A stretch of 64,000 nucleotides of DNA from Microbacterium sp. LWO13-1.2 (lineage in GTDB: Bacteria > Actinomycetota > Actinomycetes > Actinomycetales > Microbacteriaceae), in the NCBI RefSeq assembly GCF_038397725.1, contig NZ_CP151634.1, positions 2,852,001-2,916,000 of the forward strand, given 5' to 3'. Under the pieces are notes generated by a model that saw nothing but the letters and a program-made list of their open reading frames with translations, made no database searches and had not been told where the DNA came from. The translations under genes and the position numbers were made by a program. Positions 1-9,943 of the stretch are shown piece after piece (position 1 is the stretch's first letter; the number at the start of each line of letters is the position of its first letter).

Positions 1-596
1 GACGAGTTCAGTACGGGCCGGGTGAGTGTGACCCGCTCCGGCGGCGGCTTGGGGGAGTCGCGCACGGGAAGAACAGCGGCATCCGTCACGCCCACCTCCG
101 GGCGGTCGGGGAAGAGCGAGGCGATGTGGCCATCAGGACCGACACCGAGGAAACACACCGCGAACGAGGGCCAGGGCTGCTCATCGGTTCCGAAACGTGC
201 GAGCTCCGCAGCATACGCCGCCGCCGCTTCGTCGAGGGTGACGCCGGAGTCGGACCCAGCCACCTCGTGCACGTTCTCGGCAGGGACCGGGATGTGATCG
301 AGAAGAGCCTGCCGGGACTGAACGGAGTTGCGGTCGGCGTGGTCCCGGGCGACGAAACGCTCGTCGCCCCACCAGAAGTGCACGAGCGACCAGTCGATCT
401 GAGCCGAGCGAGGGTCTTCTGCGGCCGCACGGAGCACGGCACCGCCCATCGACCCGCCGGTCAGCGCGATATGCGCGATCCGTCCGTTCCGCGTCCGCGC
501 ACCGAGGCGCGTCAGGAAACGGTCGGCAACGCGTGCGGCCAGGGCCGCAGGGGTTGATTCGACAACGACCCGCTTCTCTGCGGATGCTGCTTCCAT
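1..596 (-). CDS. pgl: 6-phosphogluconolactonase, 3' end cut by window edge
   Basis: Hydrolyses 6-phosphogluconolactone to 6-phosphogluconate, the second step of the oxidative pentose phosphate pathway, in the cytoplasm. About 198 residues are visible. WWGDER lies at residues 75-80, and the family signature GVGPDGHIASLFP at 151-163. The full protein is usually about 250 residues, so roughly 50 C-terminal residues lie beyond base 1. The ATG at 594-596 follows the opcA stop by 5 bases, so translation is probably coupled. It is the last visible gene of the tkt-tal-pgi-zwf-opcA-pgl transcript, the usual actinobacterial order. I see nothing unusual in it. Confidence 0.95.
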   Translation of the reverse strand, partial: MEAASAEKRVVVESTPAALAARVADRFLTRLGARTRNGRIAHIALTGGSMGGAVLRAAAEDPRSAQIDWSLVHFWWGDERFVARDHADRNSVQSRQALLDHIPVPAENVHEVAGSDSGVTLDEAAAAYAAELARFGTDEQPWPSFAVCFLGVGPDGHIASLFPDRPEVGVTDAAVLPVRDSPKPPPERVTLTRPVLNS

Positions 597-601
597 CGAG
601 G

Positions 602-1537
602 TCACTCTCCCGTCTCGGGCGGGCCCAGTTTCTCCCAGCCTTCGGTTATCACTCGACCGTACAGGACATCCGGGTCCAGGCGACGAAGCTCCTCAGCGAG
701 GCACTCGCGGAGCGTGCGGCGCGGCAGGTGCAGGTCATGATTCGGCTGCTCCGGCTGCGTGAGTACGGCGACACCGGGTGTCGGGCGCTCCAGCAGGATG
801 TCTCCGGCAGCACGCGTCAGACGCACGGATTTGATGCCCTCCTGCCAGTGCTCCGGGTCCTCGTACGACCACCGCACCGGGACGTCGAGCGCCATCTGCA
901 GCCACGCGGCGAGCAGGGCGGTCGAAGGCGAAGCGGAGGCTCCGCGCACCTCGACCGCGGTGACGGCGTCGTACGGCGGTTGGTCGAGTACGGCGGCGAG
1001 CTGCTCGCGCCAGTGGGTGAGACGCGTCCACGCGAGGTCGGTGTCGCCCGGCGCGTGGGTCTCGCCGAGTCGGGCGAGACGATCGCGCACGTCGGATGCC
1101 GTGGCGGCATCCGTGATCCGACGCTGGGCGATCTTGCCGAGCGGGGATTGCGCTGGTGCCAGCGGTGCTTCCTCCGGCCACCAGGCGACGACCGGCGCAT
1201 CGGGAAGAAGCAGTCCGGTGATGAGGCTCTCTTCGTTGCTGGCGGCGTCGCCGAATGCGCGGAGCACCACGACCTCACTGGCTCCGGCGTCGCCGCCGAC
1301 GCGGATCTGCGCGTCCAGACGGGACTCTCCCGAACCGGTGGTGAGGACGATGACGCGCATCGGGTGCTCGCGAGAAGCGTCGTTGGCAGCGTCGATCGCG
1401 GCCTCGGCTACGCCGTTGCGTGCCGCGATGACGAGGGTGAGCACGCGACCGAGGGCGACTGCGCCGCCCTCTTCGCGCGTCTTGACGAGCTGCTTCGCGA
1501 CCTGGCTGACGGTCGTATCGGGAAGGTCGATGATCAC
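602..1537 (-). CDS. opcA: Glucose-6-phosphate dehydrogenase assembly protein OpcA
   Basis: OpcA is an actinobacterial and cyanobacterial partner that is needed for full activity of glucose-6-phosphate dehydrogenase. The 311-residue product starts with the family-typical IIDLPDTT stretch and carries WWPEEAP near the middle. It is encoded directly after zwf. The start is the GTG at 1535-1537, which overlaps the zwf stop as GTGA, so coupled translation is expected. The same frame stays open far upstream inside zwf, but that extension is arginine-rich antisense-like sequence without family similarity. It acts in the cytoplasm next to Zwf; no catalytic motif is expected. Confidence 0.93.
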   Translation of the reverse strand: MIIDLPDTTVSQVAKQLVKTREEGGAVALGRVLTLVIAARNGVAEAAIDAANDASREHPMRVIVLTTGSGESRLDAQIRVGGDAGASEVVVLRAFGDAASNEESLITGLLLPDAPVVAWWPEEAPLAPAQSPLGKIAQRRITDAATASDVRDRLARLGETHAPGDTDLAWTRLTHWREQLAAVLDQPPYDAVTAVEVRGASASPSTALLAAWLQMALDVPVRWSYEDPEHWQEGIKSVRLTRAAGDILLERPTPGVAVLTQPEQPNHDLHLPRRTLRECLAEELRRLDPDVLYGRVITEGWEKLGPPETGE

Positions 1538-3084
1538 GGGCGTCTCCAGACTCGTCCGTCGCGGGCCAGCAGGGCATCGGCGGATGCCGGACCCCACGAA
1601 CCGGGCGCGTACTGCTCCACCGGACCGCCTTCGGCGGCCCAGAACTTCTCCACCGGGTCGAGGATCTTCCAGGAGAGCTCGACCTCTTCGTGCCGGGGGA
1701 ACAGCGGCGGGTCGCCCAGCAGGACGTCGAGGATCAGACGCTCGTACGCCTCCGGGCTCGCCTCGGTGAAGGCGTGGCCGTATCCGAAGTCCATCGTCAC
1801 GTCGCGCACGTTGGTGCCGTTGCCCGGCACCTTGGATCCGAAGCGGATCGTGACGCCCTCGTCGGGCTGCACCCGGATCACGAGCGCGTTCTGCCCGAGC
1901 TCGGAGGCGTTGCTGCGACCGAAAAGGTGTTCGGGCGCCCGCTTGAAGACGACGGCGACCTCGGTCACGCGTCGGCCGAGACGCTTGCCGGTGCGCAGGT
2001 AGAACGGCACGCCGGCCCAGCGGCGCGTGTCGATCTCCAGCTTGATCGCGGCGTACGTCTCGGTGGCCGACTCGGGGTTCATGCCGTCCTCGTCGAGGAA
2101 GCCGGTGACCTGCTCGCCACCCTGCCAGCCGCCGGCGTACTGGCCGCGGGCTGTCGCGAGCGACAGATCCTCCGGCACGTGGACGGCCGCGAGGACCTTC
2201 TCCTTCTCCGCCCGCAGGTGCTCGGCGGACAGGCTGATCGGCTCTTCCATCGCGGTGAGCGCGAGCAGCTGCAGGAGGTGGTTCTGGATGACGTCGCGCG
2301 CGGCGCCCACGCCGTCGTAGTAGCCGGCACGACCACCCACGCCGATGTCCTCGGCCATGGTGATCTGCACGTGGTCGACGTAGTTGCGATTCCAGATCGG
2401 TTCGTACAGCTCGTTCGCGAAGCGCAGCGCCAGGATGTTCTGCACCGTCTCCTTGCCGAGGTAGTGGTCGATGCGGAAGATCGAGTCCGCCGAGAACGCG
2501 ACCTCGAGTGCGTCGTTCAACTCTCGTGCCGACTCGAGGTCGTGCCCGAACGGCTTCTCGATGACGACGCGTCGCCAGCACTGGTCGTCGTCATCCTCGT
2601 CGCCGACGAGCCCGGAGTCCTTGAGCTGCTTGGCGACGACGGGGAACGCCTTCGGCGGGATGGACAGGTAGAACGCGTGGTTGCCCATCGTGCCGCGTTC
2701 GACATCGAGGTGGTCCACGGTCTCGCGGAGCTTGCGGAACGACTCCGGGTTGTCGAACTCCCCGGAGACGAACCGGATGCCCTGAAGCAGCTGCGTCCAC
2801 GTTTCTTCGCGGAACGGCGTGCGCGCATACTGCTTGACCGCGTCGTACACGACCTGCGCGAAGTCCTGGTCCTCCCAGTCGCGGCGGGCGAAGCCGACCA
2901 GCGCGAATCCCGGCGGGAGCAGGCCGCGATTGGCGAGGTCGTAGACCGCGGGCATGAGCTTCTTGCGCGACAGGTCGCCGGTCACGCCGAAGATCACGAG
3001 GGCGCTGGGCCCGGCAATCCGGTTGAGTCGACGATCATCGGGGTCGCGCAGCGGATTGTGCCCGCGCGAGATGGGAACAGTCAT
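1534..3084 (-). CDS. zwf: Glucose-6-phosphate 1-dehydrogenase
   Basis: Oxidises glucose 6-phosphate to 6-phosphogluconolactone with NADP+, the entry step of the pentose phosphate pathway. The 516-residue length is normal. The nucleotide-binding motif GVTGDLSRKKL is at residues 33-43, EKPFGHD at 176-182, and the substrate-binding signature RIDHYLGKE at 204-212. The ATG at 3082-3084 is preceded on the minus strand by AGGAG. The frame remains open upstream to about 3783, but that part overlaps pgi antisense-like codons and shows no similarity. It ends inside the opcA start (4-base overlap). It follows pgi by 22 bases. Confidence 0.97.
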   Translation of the reverse strand: MTVPISRGHNPLRDPDDRRLNRIAGPSALVIFGVTGDLSRKKLMPAVYDLANRGLLPPGFALVGFARRDWEDQDFAQVVYDAVKQYARTPFREETWTQLLQGIRFVSGEFDNPESFRKLRETVDHLDVERGTMGNHAFYLSIPPKAFPVVAKQLKDSGLVGDEDDDDQCWRRVVIEKPFGHDLESARELNDALEVAFSADSIFRIDHYLGKETVQNILALRFANELYEPIWNRNYVDHVQITMAEDIGVGGRAGYYDGVGAARDVIQNHLLQLLALTAMEEPISLSAEHLRAEKEKVLAAVHVPEDLSLATARGQYAGGWQGGEQVTGFLDEDGMNPESATETYAAIKLEIDTRRWAGVPFYLRTGKRLGRRVTEVAVVFKRAPEHLFGRSNASELGQNALVIRVQPDEGVTIRFGSKVPGNGTNVRDVTMDFGYGHAFTEASPEAYERLILDVLLGDPPLFPRHEEVELSWKILDPVEKFWAAEGGPVEQYAPGSWGPASADALLARDGRVWRRP

Positions 3085-3106
3085 GAGTGGGGGATTCTCC
3101 TGCTGA

Positions 3107-4714
3107 CTACTTCTGGGCGGCTTCGAAGAGGGCGAGCACGTCGGCCGAGGAGTCCGTGATCGTGAGGGACACGACCGGGCGGCCGTGTTCGGCGAGGACA
3201 GCGGCGTCACCGGCGGCCTGGGCCTCGATGAGCTGTCCGAAGGTGAACGGTCGCTCCGGGATCTCCAGGTCGACGTCGGTGCGCTCCAGGATCTGCAGGA
3301 ACACACCCTGGGCAGGCCCGCCCTTGTGGTACTGACCGGTGGAGTGCAGGAACCGCGGTCCCCAGCCGAAGGTGGTCGGGCGACCGGAATCGGCGGCGAC
3401 CAGCTCGCGCAGACCCTGCAGCTGCGGCACGTCGAGACGATTGACGTAGGCCTGGATCGACACGTAGCCGTCAGCGGGCAGCTGCGCCCAGAGAGCATCG
3501 AGCACGCCCTCCACCGTTCCGGAAGCCGCGAGAGCCGGGTCGGACACCCGTACCTCGACGCCGTTCTCGACGAACACGGCAGCCGTCTGCTCAGGTCGCG
3601 CGTCCAGCAGGCCGCGTGCGGCGATCTTCGCCGACTCGACATCCGGCTGATCGAACGGGTCGATTCCGAGCAGAATGCCGGCGATCGCGGTGGCGAACTC
3701 CCAGACGATGAACTGCGCGCCCAGCGTGCCGCTGACGAGGATCTCGCCCGGGTGGCGCTCGTGCAGATGGAACTCGTTCGCATCGTCGACGAGCCTGACG
3801 ATCTGCAGGTCGTTAGGCAGCGCGTCGAGCTCCGGCGAGACCGGCAGCAGGACGACCGGGAGGATGCCGGTGCCGCGCTTACCCGTGGATTCGGCGATCA
3901 GCTGCTCGATCCAGTCGGGCAGCCCGTTGATGTGCGTGCCGTCCGTGACCAGGCCGAGCTTGTCGCGGCGCGGGCTGGTGCCGGCGATCGCCGCTGCGAG
4001 GCGCAGCGCCGGGTTGTCGGCGGAGTCGACGGCGACTTCGAGCAGAGACGCTTCTGCTTCGTTCAACAGCTCGTCGACGTCGACGCCGGCGAGACCGCTC
4101 GGAACGAGGCCGAATGCCGTCAGTGCGGAGTAGCGGCCGCCGACGTTCGGGTCGGCGTTGAACACGCGGTAGCCGGCCTCGCGAGCCGAGGCATCCAGCG
4201 GCGAGCCGGGGTCGGTGACGACCACGATGCGCTCGGCCGGGTCGATGCCGAGATCGCGGAACGCGGCCTCGAAGGTGCGGCGCTGCGAATCGGTCTCGAC
4301 CGTGGAGCCGGACTTCGACGAGACGACGAGCACGGTGTTCTCCACGCCCTCATCGAGCGCGGCCAGGACCTGCCCTGGCGCCGTCGAGTCGAGGATCGTG
4401 AGGGGGACTCCCGCCGTCTGCGCGATGACCTCCGGCGCGAGCGACGATCCGCCCATGCCGGCGAGGACGACGCGGTTCACGCCCTTGGCAGCCAGTTCGC
4501 CGCGCAGGGCGACGATCTCGGCGACCAGCGGGCGGGAGATTGAGACGGCTTCCACCCAGCCCAGACGGACGGCTGCCTCTGCCTCGGCATCCGGACCCCA
4601 CAGACTCGCGTCGCCGCCGGTGAGGCGCGAAGCGATCAGGTCACGGACGAGGCCGGGGACGACCTCGTCGATCGCTGTCCGGGGTGCCCCGGACGTGTGG
4701 ATCGAGAAGGTCAT
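3107..4714 (-). CDS. pgi: Glucose-6-phosphate isomerase
   Basis: Interconverts glucose 6-phosphate and fructose 6-phosphate. The 535-residue product has tandem SIS-type sugar-phosphate folds: [10 protein letters not shown] near residues 86-95 and the phosphate-binding SSKSGST at 132-138. The start is the ATG at 4712-4714, which overlaps the tal stop as ATGA. A longer in-frame start exists upstream but would overlap tal by about 50 bases. Its place between tal and zwf puts the branch enzyme between glycolysis and the pentose phosphate pathway in the same transcript. This suggests the operon is tuned for cycling hexose phosphates. Confidence 0.93.
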   Translation of the reverse strand: MTFSIHTSGAPRTAIDEVVPGLVRDLIASRLTGGDASLWGPDAEAEAAVRLGWVEAVSISRPLVAEIVALRGELAAKGVNRVVLAGMGGSSLAPEVIAQTAGVPLTILDSTAPGQVLAALDEGVENTVLVVSSKSGSTVETDSQRRTFEAAFRDLGIDPAERIVVVTDPGSPLDASAREAGYRVFNADPNVGGRYSALTAFGLVPSGLAGVDVDELLNEAEASLLEVAVDSADNPALRLAAAIAGTSPRRDKLGLVTDGTHINGLPDWIEQLIAESTGKRGTGILPVVLLPVSPELDALPNDLQIVRLVDDANEFHLHERHPGEILVSGTLGAQFIVWEFATAIAGILLGIDPFDQPDVESAKIAARGLLDARPEQTAAVFVENGVEVRVSDPALAASGTVEGVLDALWAQLPADGYVSIQAYVNRLDVPQLQGLRELVAADSGRPTTFGWGPRFLHSTGQYHKGGPAQGVFLQILERTDVDLEIPERPFTFGQLIEAQAAGDAAVLAEHGRPVVSLTITDSSADVLALFEAAQK

Positions 4715-5823
4715 CGCTGGGCTTCCAGGCCCTCGGAGACCTGGGCCAGAAGGTCGTGCCACGAGTCGATGAACTTCGCGACGCCCTCGTCCTCGAGCAC
4801 CTGGGTGACGTCGTCGAAGTCGACGCCGAGCGAGGCGAGTCCGGCGAAGACCTCACGGGCCTCGTCGTAGCCGCCGGTGATCGTGTCACCGACGATGACG
4901 CCGTGGTCGAAGGTCGCCTCGAGGGTCTTCTCCGGCATCGTGTTGACGACGCCCTGCGCCACGAGCTCGGTGACGTACAGGGTGTCCGGCAGTGCCGGGT
5001 CCTTCACACCGGTCGACGCCCACAGGGGACGCTGCGGGTTGGCGCCGGCATCCAGGAGAGCCTGGGCGCGGTCACCGGCGAACGTCTGCTCGTAGAGCTC
5101 GTAGGCGAGGCGTGCGTTGGCAAGACCGGCCTTGTTCTTCAGCGCCAGGGCGGCATCCGACCCGATAGCGGTGAGACGCTTGTCGGTCTCGGTGTCGACG
5201 CGCGAGACGAAGAACGATGCGACGGAGTGGATGGTCGACAGGTCGATGCCGGCTGCCTTGGCGGTCTCCAGACCGGTCAGGTAGGCGTCGATGACCGCGG
5301 CGTACCGCTCCAGGCTGAAGATCAGCGTCACGTTGACACTGATGCCCGCCCCGATCGCGTCGGCGATCGCGGGAAGGCCGGCCTTCGTCGCGGGGATCTT
5401 GACCAGCAGGTTCGGGCGATCGACCTTCGCCCACAGCTCCTTGGCCTGAGCCACGGTGCCGGCGGTGTCGTGCGCCAAGTCGGGGGAGACCTCGATCGAG
5501 ACGCGTCCGTCGACGTGGCCGGAGGCTTCCCACACCGGGCGGAACACGTCGAGTGCCGCGGCGACATCCTGCGTGGTGGCCGCGAACACGGCCTCCTCGG
5601 CAGTGGCGCCGGATGCGGCGAGCTCGGTCACCTGAGCGTCGTAGGAGGTGTCGTTCTTGTCGGTGATCGCGTTCGCAAAGATCGTCGGGTTCGTCGTGAC
5701 GCCGACGACGTTGCGCGAGGCGATCAGGTCGGCGAGATTCCCGGAGGCGATGCGAGTGCGGGAGAGGTCGTCGAGCCAGATGCTGACGCCGGCGGCGGCG
5801 AGGTCTGCGGTGGGGGTGCTCAT
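4711..5823 (-). CDS. tal: Transaldolase
   Basis: Transfers a dihydroxyacetone unit between sedoheptulose 7-phosphate and glyceraldehyde 3-phosphate in the non-oxidative pentose phosphate branch. The protein has 370 residues, the usual length for the actinobacterial type. GVTTNPTIF is at 41-49, and the Schiff-base lysine lies in [12 protein letters not shown] (Lys142). Both ends show ATGA overlaps: the start overlaps the tkt stop and the stop overlaps the pgi start. Expression should therefore be tightly coupled to both neighbours. No unusual residues were seen. Confidence 0.96.
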   Translation of the reverse strand: MSTPTADLAAAGVSIWLDDLSRTRIASGNLADLIASRNVVGVTTNPTIFANAITDKNDTSYDAQVTELAASGATAEEAVFAATTQDVAAALDVFRPVWEASGHVDGRVSIEVSPDLAHDTAGTVAQAKELWAKVDRPNLLVKIPATKAGLPAIADAIGAGISVNVTLIFSLERYAAVIDAYLTGLETAKAAGIDLSTIHSVASFFVSRVDTETDKRLTAIGSDAALALKNKAGLANARLAYELYEQTFAGDRAQALLDAGANPQRPLWASTGVKDPALPDTLYVTELVAQGVVNTMPEKTLEATFDHGVIVGDTITGGYDEAREVFAGLASLGVDFDDVTQVLEDEGVAKFIDSWHDLLAQVSEGLEAQR

Positions 5824-7928
5824 GCGTTCTCCTTGATGTTTGCGGCGATGGTCTCACGGGCTGCGGCGATGACGGCCTCAGTGGTGATGCCGAACTTCTC
5901 GAACAGGGTCTTGTAGTCGGCGGAGGCGCCGAAGTGGTCGATGCCGACGGAGCGTCCACGGTCTCCGACGATGCCGCGCCAGCTGAGCACGGAACCCGCC
6001 TCGACCGACACGCGAGCCGTCACCGATGCCGGGAGCACGCTCTCGCGGTACGCCTCATCCTGTTCGTCGAACCATTCCAGAGACGGAGCGGACACGACGC
6101 GGACGTTCACGCCCTCCGCGGCCAGCGCGGTGCGTGCGTTGACGGCGAGCTGGACCTCGGAGCCGGTGGCGATGATGATGACGTCAGGAGTGCCGTTCGG
6201 TGCCTCGGCGAGGACATAAGCACCCTTGACGGCGTTGGATGCCGCGGCGAAGGTCTCGCCGGTGGCTGCACCGTTGCCGCGCTCGAAGACCGGGATGTTC
6301 TGACGCGTGAGCGCGATGCCCGAGGGCCCCGCCTGACGGCGCAGCATCTCGAGCCAGGTGACCGAGGTCTCATTGGCGTCGGCCGGGCGGACGACCGTGA
6401 AGTTCGGGATGGCGCGAAGAGTCGCGATCTGCTCGACCGGCTGGTGCGTTGGGCCGTCCTCGCCGAGCGCGACCGAGTCGTGCGTCCAGACGAAGATGCT
6501 CGGCACGTTCATCAGAGCCGCGAGGCGCACCGCCGGGCGCATGTAGTCGCTGAAGATGAGGAACGTACCCCCGAAGGCGCGGGTCGGACCGTGCAGCACG
6601 ATGCCGTTGATGATCGCGCCCATCGCGTGCTCGCGGATGCCGAAATGCAGCACCCGGCCGTACGGGGAGCCGGACCACTCGTGGGTCGACCACTCCGCAG
6701 GGATGAAGGACTTCGAGTCCTTGATCGTGGTGAGGTTCGACTCGGCGAGATCCGCCGATCCACCCCACAGCTCGGGGAGCTGAGCGGCGAGGGCGTTGAT
6801 GACCTGGCCGGATGCGGCGCGAGTGGAGACGTCCTTGCCCGCCTCGAACACCGGCAGCGCCGAGGAGATGTCGGTGGGCAGCTCGCCCGCCTCCAGGCGG
6901 TCCAGCAGTGCCTTGCGCTCGGGGTTCGCAGCGGCCCAGGCGTCGAACGACTCCTCCCAGGCGGCGCGAGCCTCGGTGGCACGGGCGGCGAGACCGCGAG
7001 TGTGCGCGATCACGTCATCGGCGACGGCGAAATGCTCTTCGGGGTTGAAGCCGAGCACCTTCTTGGTGGCGGCGAGTTCGTCGGCGCCGAGAGCGGAGCC
7101 GTGGATCTTGCCGGAGTTCTGCTTGCCGGGCGACGGCCATCCGATGATCGTCTTCAGGATGATCAGCGACGGCTTGTCGCTCTCGCCCTTGGCTGCCTCG
7201 ATCGCCGCGAACAGTTCGGCGACGTCTTCGACGTACTCGCCGGTCTTCTTCCAGTCGACGACCTGGACCTGCCAGCCGTACGACTCGTAGCGCTTCGCGA
7301 CGTCCTCGGTGAAGGCGACGTTCGTGTCGTCCTCGATCGAGATCTGGTTGGAGTCGTAGATCGCGATGAGGTTGCCGAGCTGCTGGTGACCCGCGAGCGA
7401 CGAAGCCTCGCTGGTGATGCCCTCCTGCAGGTCGCCGTCGCCGGCGATCACGTAGATGAAGTGGTCGAACGGGCTGGTGCCGGCTGCGGCCTCCGGGTCG
7501 AACAGACCGCGCTCGTACCGTGCGGCATAGGCGAAGCCCACGGCCGAGGCGAGACCCTGGCCGAGCGGACCCGTCGTGATCTCGACGCCCTTGGTGTGCC
7601 CGTACTCCGGGTGACCGGGAGTGAGCGAACCCCAGGTGCGCAGCGACTTGAGATCGTCGAGCTCGAGACCGAAGCCGCCGAGGTAGAGCTCGACGTACTG
7701 GGTGAGGGAGGAGTGACCGGCCGAGAGGATGAATCGATCGCGGCCGAGCCAGTCGGTGTCGCTCGGGTCGTGGCGCAGCACGCGCTGGTACAGCAGGTAC
7801 GCCGCAGGTGCCAGGCTCATCGCGGTGCCGGGGTGGCCGTTTCCGACTTTCTCCACGGCGTCCGCGGCCAGGAGTCGCGCGGTATCCACCGCGCGCCGAT
7901 CGATCTCATCCCACTGCAATTCCGACAC
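5820..7928 (-). CDS. tkt: Transketolase
   Basis: Thiamine diphosphate enzyme that moves two-carbon units between sugar phosphates. It is the first gene of the pentose phosphate operon. The 702-residue product shows [10 protein letters not shown] near residues 29-38, the ThDP/metal motif GDGDLQEG at 163-170, and the pyrimidine and C-terminal domains expected of the family. I chose the GTG at 7926-7928 because it follows AGAAGGG at good spacing. An in-frame TTG 18 bases upstream has no ribosome binding site. The promoter probably lies about 100 bases upstream, so the transcript has an untranslated leader. Confidence 0.95.
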   Translation of the reverse strand: MSELQWDEIDRRAVDTARLLAADAVEKVGNGHPGTAMSLAPAAYLLYQRVLRHDPSDTDWLGRDRFILSAGHSSLTQYVELYLGGFGLELDDLKSLRTWGSLTPGHPEYGHTKGVEITTGPLGQGLASAVGFAYAARYERGLFDPEAAAGTSPFDHFIYVIAGDGDLQEGITSEASSLAGHQQLGNLIAIYDSNQISIEDDTNVAFTEDVAKRYESYGWQVQVVDWKKTGEYVEDVAELFAAIEAAKGESDKPSLIILKTIIGWPSPGKQNSGKIHGSALGADELAATKKVLGFNPEEHFAVADDVIAHTRGLAARATEARAAWEESFDAWAAANPERKALLDRLEAGELPTDISSALPVFEAGKDVSTRAASGQVINALAAQLPELWGGSADLAESNLTTIKDSKSFIPAEWSTHEWSGSPYGRVLHFGIREHAMGAIINGIVLHGPTRAFGGTFLIFSDYMRPAVRLAALMNVPSIFVWTHDSVALGEDGPTHQPVEQIATLRAIPNFTVVRPADANETSVTWLEMLRRQAGPSGIALTRQNIPVFERGNGAATGETFAAASNAVKGAYVLAEAPNGTPDVIIIATGSEVQLAVNARTALAAEGVNVRVVSAPSLEWFDEQDEAYRESVLPASVTARVSVEAGSVLSWRGIVGDRGRSVGIDHFGASADYKTLFEKFGITTEAVIAAARETIAANIKENA

Positions 7929-8004
7929 GATGAAGCCCTTCTCCAACAGTTCGAGAGCGCCCGGAAAGCAGAATCGCGGTCCGCATCGTTACGGAGGAGG
8001 TGTC

Positions 8005-8148
8005 ATGAGCGCCGGGCGCGCGAGTGGTTTCAGCATAGCGCTGTGCGTCGTTGCGTTACCCCGTCTTACGACGCTTCACAACGATGGAAAGCGCAATGTG
8101 AGACGGGTGGCTCGAGGCGGGAAGCGGCCGCCGCGTGCCCTAGACTGA
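8005..8148 (+). CDS. Possible 47-residue small protein upstream of ctaB
   Basis: An ATG at 8005 sits 4 bases behind a near-perfect GGAGGAGG Shine-Dalgarno sequence and opens a 47-codon frame that ends just before ctaB. The product would be basic in its C-terminal half (several Arg/Lys) with a short hydrophobic stretch near the N terminus. I recognise no family. It lies antisense to the tkt leader, so it could equally be chance. If it is real, it may be a leader peptide for ctaB. Confidence 0.2.
   Translation: MSAGRASGFSIALCVVALPRLTTLHNDGKRNVRRVARGGKRPPRALD
8032..8037 (-). promoter_or_regulatory. Likely -10 element for the tkt operon
   Basis: The minus strand reads TATGCT here, about 100 bases upstream of the tkt start. 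No convincing -35 hexamer is visible. It is the best -10 candidate between tkt and ctaB on this strand. Confidence 0.4.
8141..8146 (+). promoter_or_regulatory. Likely -10 element for ctaB
   Basis: TAGACT, the same hexamer that precedes rpmE2 and rnpB in this window. Transcription would begin near 8153. That leaves about 40 bases of leader to the ATG at 8195, or almost none to a GTG at 8159. Confidence 0.45.
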
Positions 8149-8194
8149 AAGGGCTGTCGTGACGTGTGCGGAGGAGGCGATCGAGATCTCGACG

Positions 8195-9100
8195 ATGTCT
8201 GATCAGACCGTGGTGAAGCAGTCCTTCGGTCGCACCGTCAGGGCCTACGTCGCCCTGACCAAGCCGCGTGTGCTCGAGCTGTTGCTGGTCTCCACCGTGC
8301 CGGTGATGTTCCTCGCACAGGGCGGACTGCCGAACATGTGGCTCGTGCTCGCCACCGTGATCGGCGGCTCGATGAGCGCCGGATCCGCAGCGGCATTCAA
8401 TATGTATCTCGATCGCGACATCGACGCGCACATGCATCGCACCGAGAACCGTCCGCTCGTGACCGGCGAGATCTCGCCGCGCGGCGCACTGATCTTCTCG
8501 TGGACGCTCGCCGTCGCATCCACCGTCTGGCTCCTGCTCACGACCAACTGGCTCGCGGCGACGCTCTCGGCCGTGGCGATCTTCTTCTATGTCGTCATCT
8601 ACACGATGATCCTCAAGCGCCGCACCGAGCAGAACATCGTCTGGGGCGGGATCGCCGGCTGCTTCCCTGTCCTCATCGGCTGGTCGGCGGTGACCGGATC
8701 TCTGGACTGGCCGGCGTTCGTGCTGTTCCTGCTGATCTTCCTGTGGACGCCGCCGCACTACTGGCCGCTGTCGATGAAGTACAAGGATGACTACGAAGAC
8801 GTCGACGTCCCGATGCTCGGGGTGACGCGCAACGCTTCGCAGGTCGGGCTGCAGGTCATCCTCTACGCATGGGCGACGGTCGCCTGTTCGCTGCTCCTCG
8901 TGCCGATCGCTGACATGGGGCTGGTGTACACCGTCTCGGCGCTGGTGTTCGGCGGCTGGTTCATCTACGAGTCGCACCGTCTCTACAACCGGGCAGTGCA
9001 CGGGACCGAGCCGCGCCCGATGCGCGTCTTCCATGCCTCGATCACGTACCTGACGTTGATCTTCGTTGCCGTCGCGATCGACCCGCTGCTCCCGTTCTGA
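8195..9100 (+). CDS. ctaB: Protoheme IX farnesyltransferase (heme O synthase)
   Basis: UbiA-family membrane prenyltransferase that adds farnesyl to heme B to give heme O, the precursor of heme A in cytochrome c oxidase. It has 301 residues and about nine hydrophobic segments. The first Asp-rich motif is N69-x3-D73-x3-D77 (NMYLDRDID) and the second is [13 protein letters not shown] near residues 194-206. The start is uncertain. ATG 8195 has GGAGGAGG 17 bases upstream, which is long spacing; a GTG at 8159 would add 12 residues. It is transcribed divergently from tkt, and ctaA lies 1.3 kb downstream on the other strand. Confidence 0.93.
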   Translation: MSDQTVVKQSFGRTVRAYVALTKPRVLELLLVSTVPVMFLAQGGLPNMWLVLATVIGGSMSAGSAAAFNMYLDRDIDAHMHRTENRPLVTGEISPRGALIFSWTLAVASTVWLLLTTNWLAATLSAVAIFFYVVIYTMILKRRTEQNIVWGGIAGCFPVLIGWSAVTGSLDWPAFVLFLLIFLWTPPHYWPLSMKYKDDYEDVDVPMLGVTRNASQVGLQVILYAWATVACSLLLVPIADMGLVYTVSALVFGGWFIYESHRLYNRAVHGTEPRPMRVFHASITYLTLIFVAVAIDPLLPF

Positions 9101-9120
9101 CCCCCTGCGCTCGCATCGAC

Positions 9121-9187
9121 TTCGCAGATCTGCGTCTCCTTCGCAGGGATTCCCGCGATTCCTGCGAAGAAGTTGCTGTTCTGCGAA
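9121..9187. repeat. Four copies of TTCGCAG in inverted arrangement between convergent genes
   Basis: TTCGCAG occurs at 9121-9127 and 9140-9146, and its reverse complement CTGCGAA at 9162-9168 and 9181-9187. The inner pair extends to a 9-base hairpin (9139-9147 with 9161-9169). The first copy is part of the 12-base palindrome CGCAGATCTGCG at 9123-9134. It lies between the ends of ctaB and the HAD gene. It may be a bidirectional terminator or a REP-like element; there is no T-tract. Confidence 0.6.
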
Positions 9188-9210
9188 GAACCCGCTGAAC
9201 AGGACCCCGG

Positions 9211-9888
9211 TCAGCGACTGAATGCGACGTCGTCGAGCGTCTGCACGCGATCGGGAGCGGTGTCATGGCGCCCGTTGCGATCGAGCAGCACGGCGCGCAT
9301 CCCGGACGTCAGCGCTCCCTCGTAGTCGGCCTCATACGAATCACCGATCATGAGTGATACGCGCGGTACGACGCCGAGCTGCTCGAGAACGGTGGCACAG
9401 GCGCGCGGATCGGGCTTTCCCGCCGGCAGATCGGAGGAGCAGACGATCAGGTCGATCTCCGCGTCCAGCGCGAATCTGTCAAGCTTCTGCAACTGCTGGG
9501 TGCGGTCGCCGTTCGTGAGTACGGCCACCGCCAGCCCGGCGTCTCTCGCCCGACGTAGAGCCGGGATCGCGTCGTCGAACAACCGCCACCCGGCCTCGTA
9601 GCGGCCGAGATAGCCCTCGAAGACGGCGGATGCCTCAGCATCCGTCATCGCCTGTCCCAGGAACTCCCGTACGCGTTCCTGGCGCTGGCCCTGGAAGCTG
9701 ATCGCGCGCGCCTGCCATCGGCGATAGTGCTTGGTGGCGATCCGCCGCCAGCGCTCGGCGACATCGTCATCTCGGATGCCGTGATCCGCCGCCCAGGCGA
9801 TGGATGCCGCATCCGCTGCGGACTCCTGATCGAGGAGCGTCCCGTCCAGGTCGAAGACGGCTGCGGCGAGCGGGGCGAGAGCTGTCAC
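9211..9888 (-). CDS. HAD-superfamily phosphatase-like hydrolase
   Basis: Cytoplasmic phosphohydrolase of the haloacid dehalogenase superfamily (225 residues). Motif I is FDLDGT, with nucleophile and acid Asp13/Asp15. Motif II is VLTNGD, with the lysine in PAGKPDP and the acidic motif IGDSYEADYEGA near the C terminus. A helical cap lies between motifs I and II, as in YjjG/phosphoglycolate-phosphatase-like members. The substrate cannot be told from sequence. I chose the GTG at 9886-9888: it sits 7 bases after a TAGTCT hexamer, which suggests a leaderless start, and further upstream the frame is low-complexity and unrelated. Confidence 0.85.
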   Translation of the reverse strand: MTALAPLAAAVFDLDGTLLDQESAADAASIAWAADHGIRDDDVAERWRRIATKHYRRWQARAISFQGQRQERVREFLGQAMTDAEASAVFEGYLGRYEAGWRLFDDAIPALRRARDAGLAVAVLTNGDRTQQLQKLDRFALDAEIDLIVCSSDLPAGKPDPRACATVLEQLGVVPRVSLMIGDSYEADYEGALTSGMRAVLLDRNGRHDTAPDRVQTLDDVAFSR

Positions 9889-9895
9889 GCGCCTC

Positions 9896-9901
9896 AGACT
9901 A
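9896..9901 (-). promoter_or_regulatory. -10-like hexamer for leaderless HAD gene
   Basis: The minus strand reads TAGTCT, separated by 7 bases from the GTG start at 9888. There is no Shine-Dalgarno sequence in between. Confidence 0.45.
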
Positions 9902-9943
9902 GCGTCGGGGCCGGGCGGCGCCTGTCCGGCGCCGCCCGTCGGA

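Noticed and set aside
1538..2581. Long N-terminal extension of opcA
   Set aside because: It overlaps zwf in another frame; the family-typical N terminus begins at the GTG at 1537, coupled to the zwf stop.
7929..7946. TTG start for transketolase
   Set aside because: It has no ribosome binding site, whereas the GTG 18 bases downstream has AGAAGGG at good spacing.
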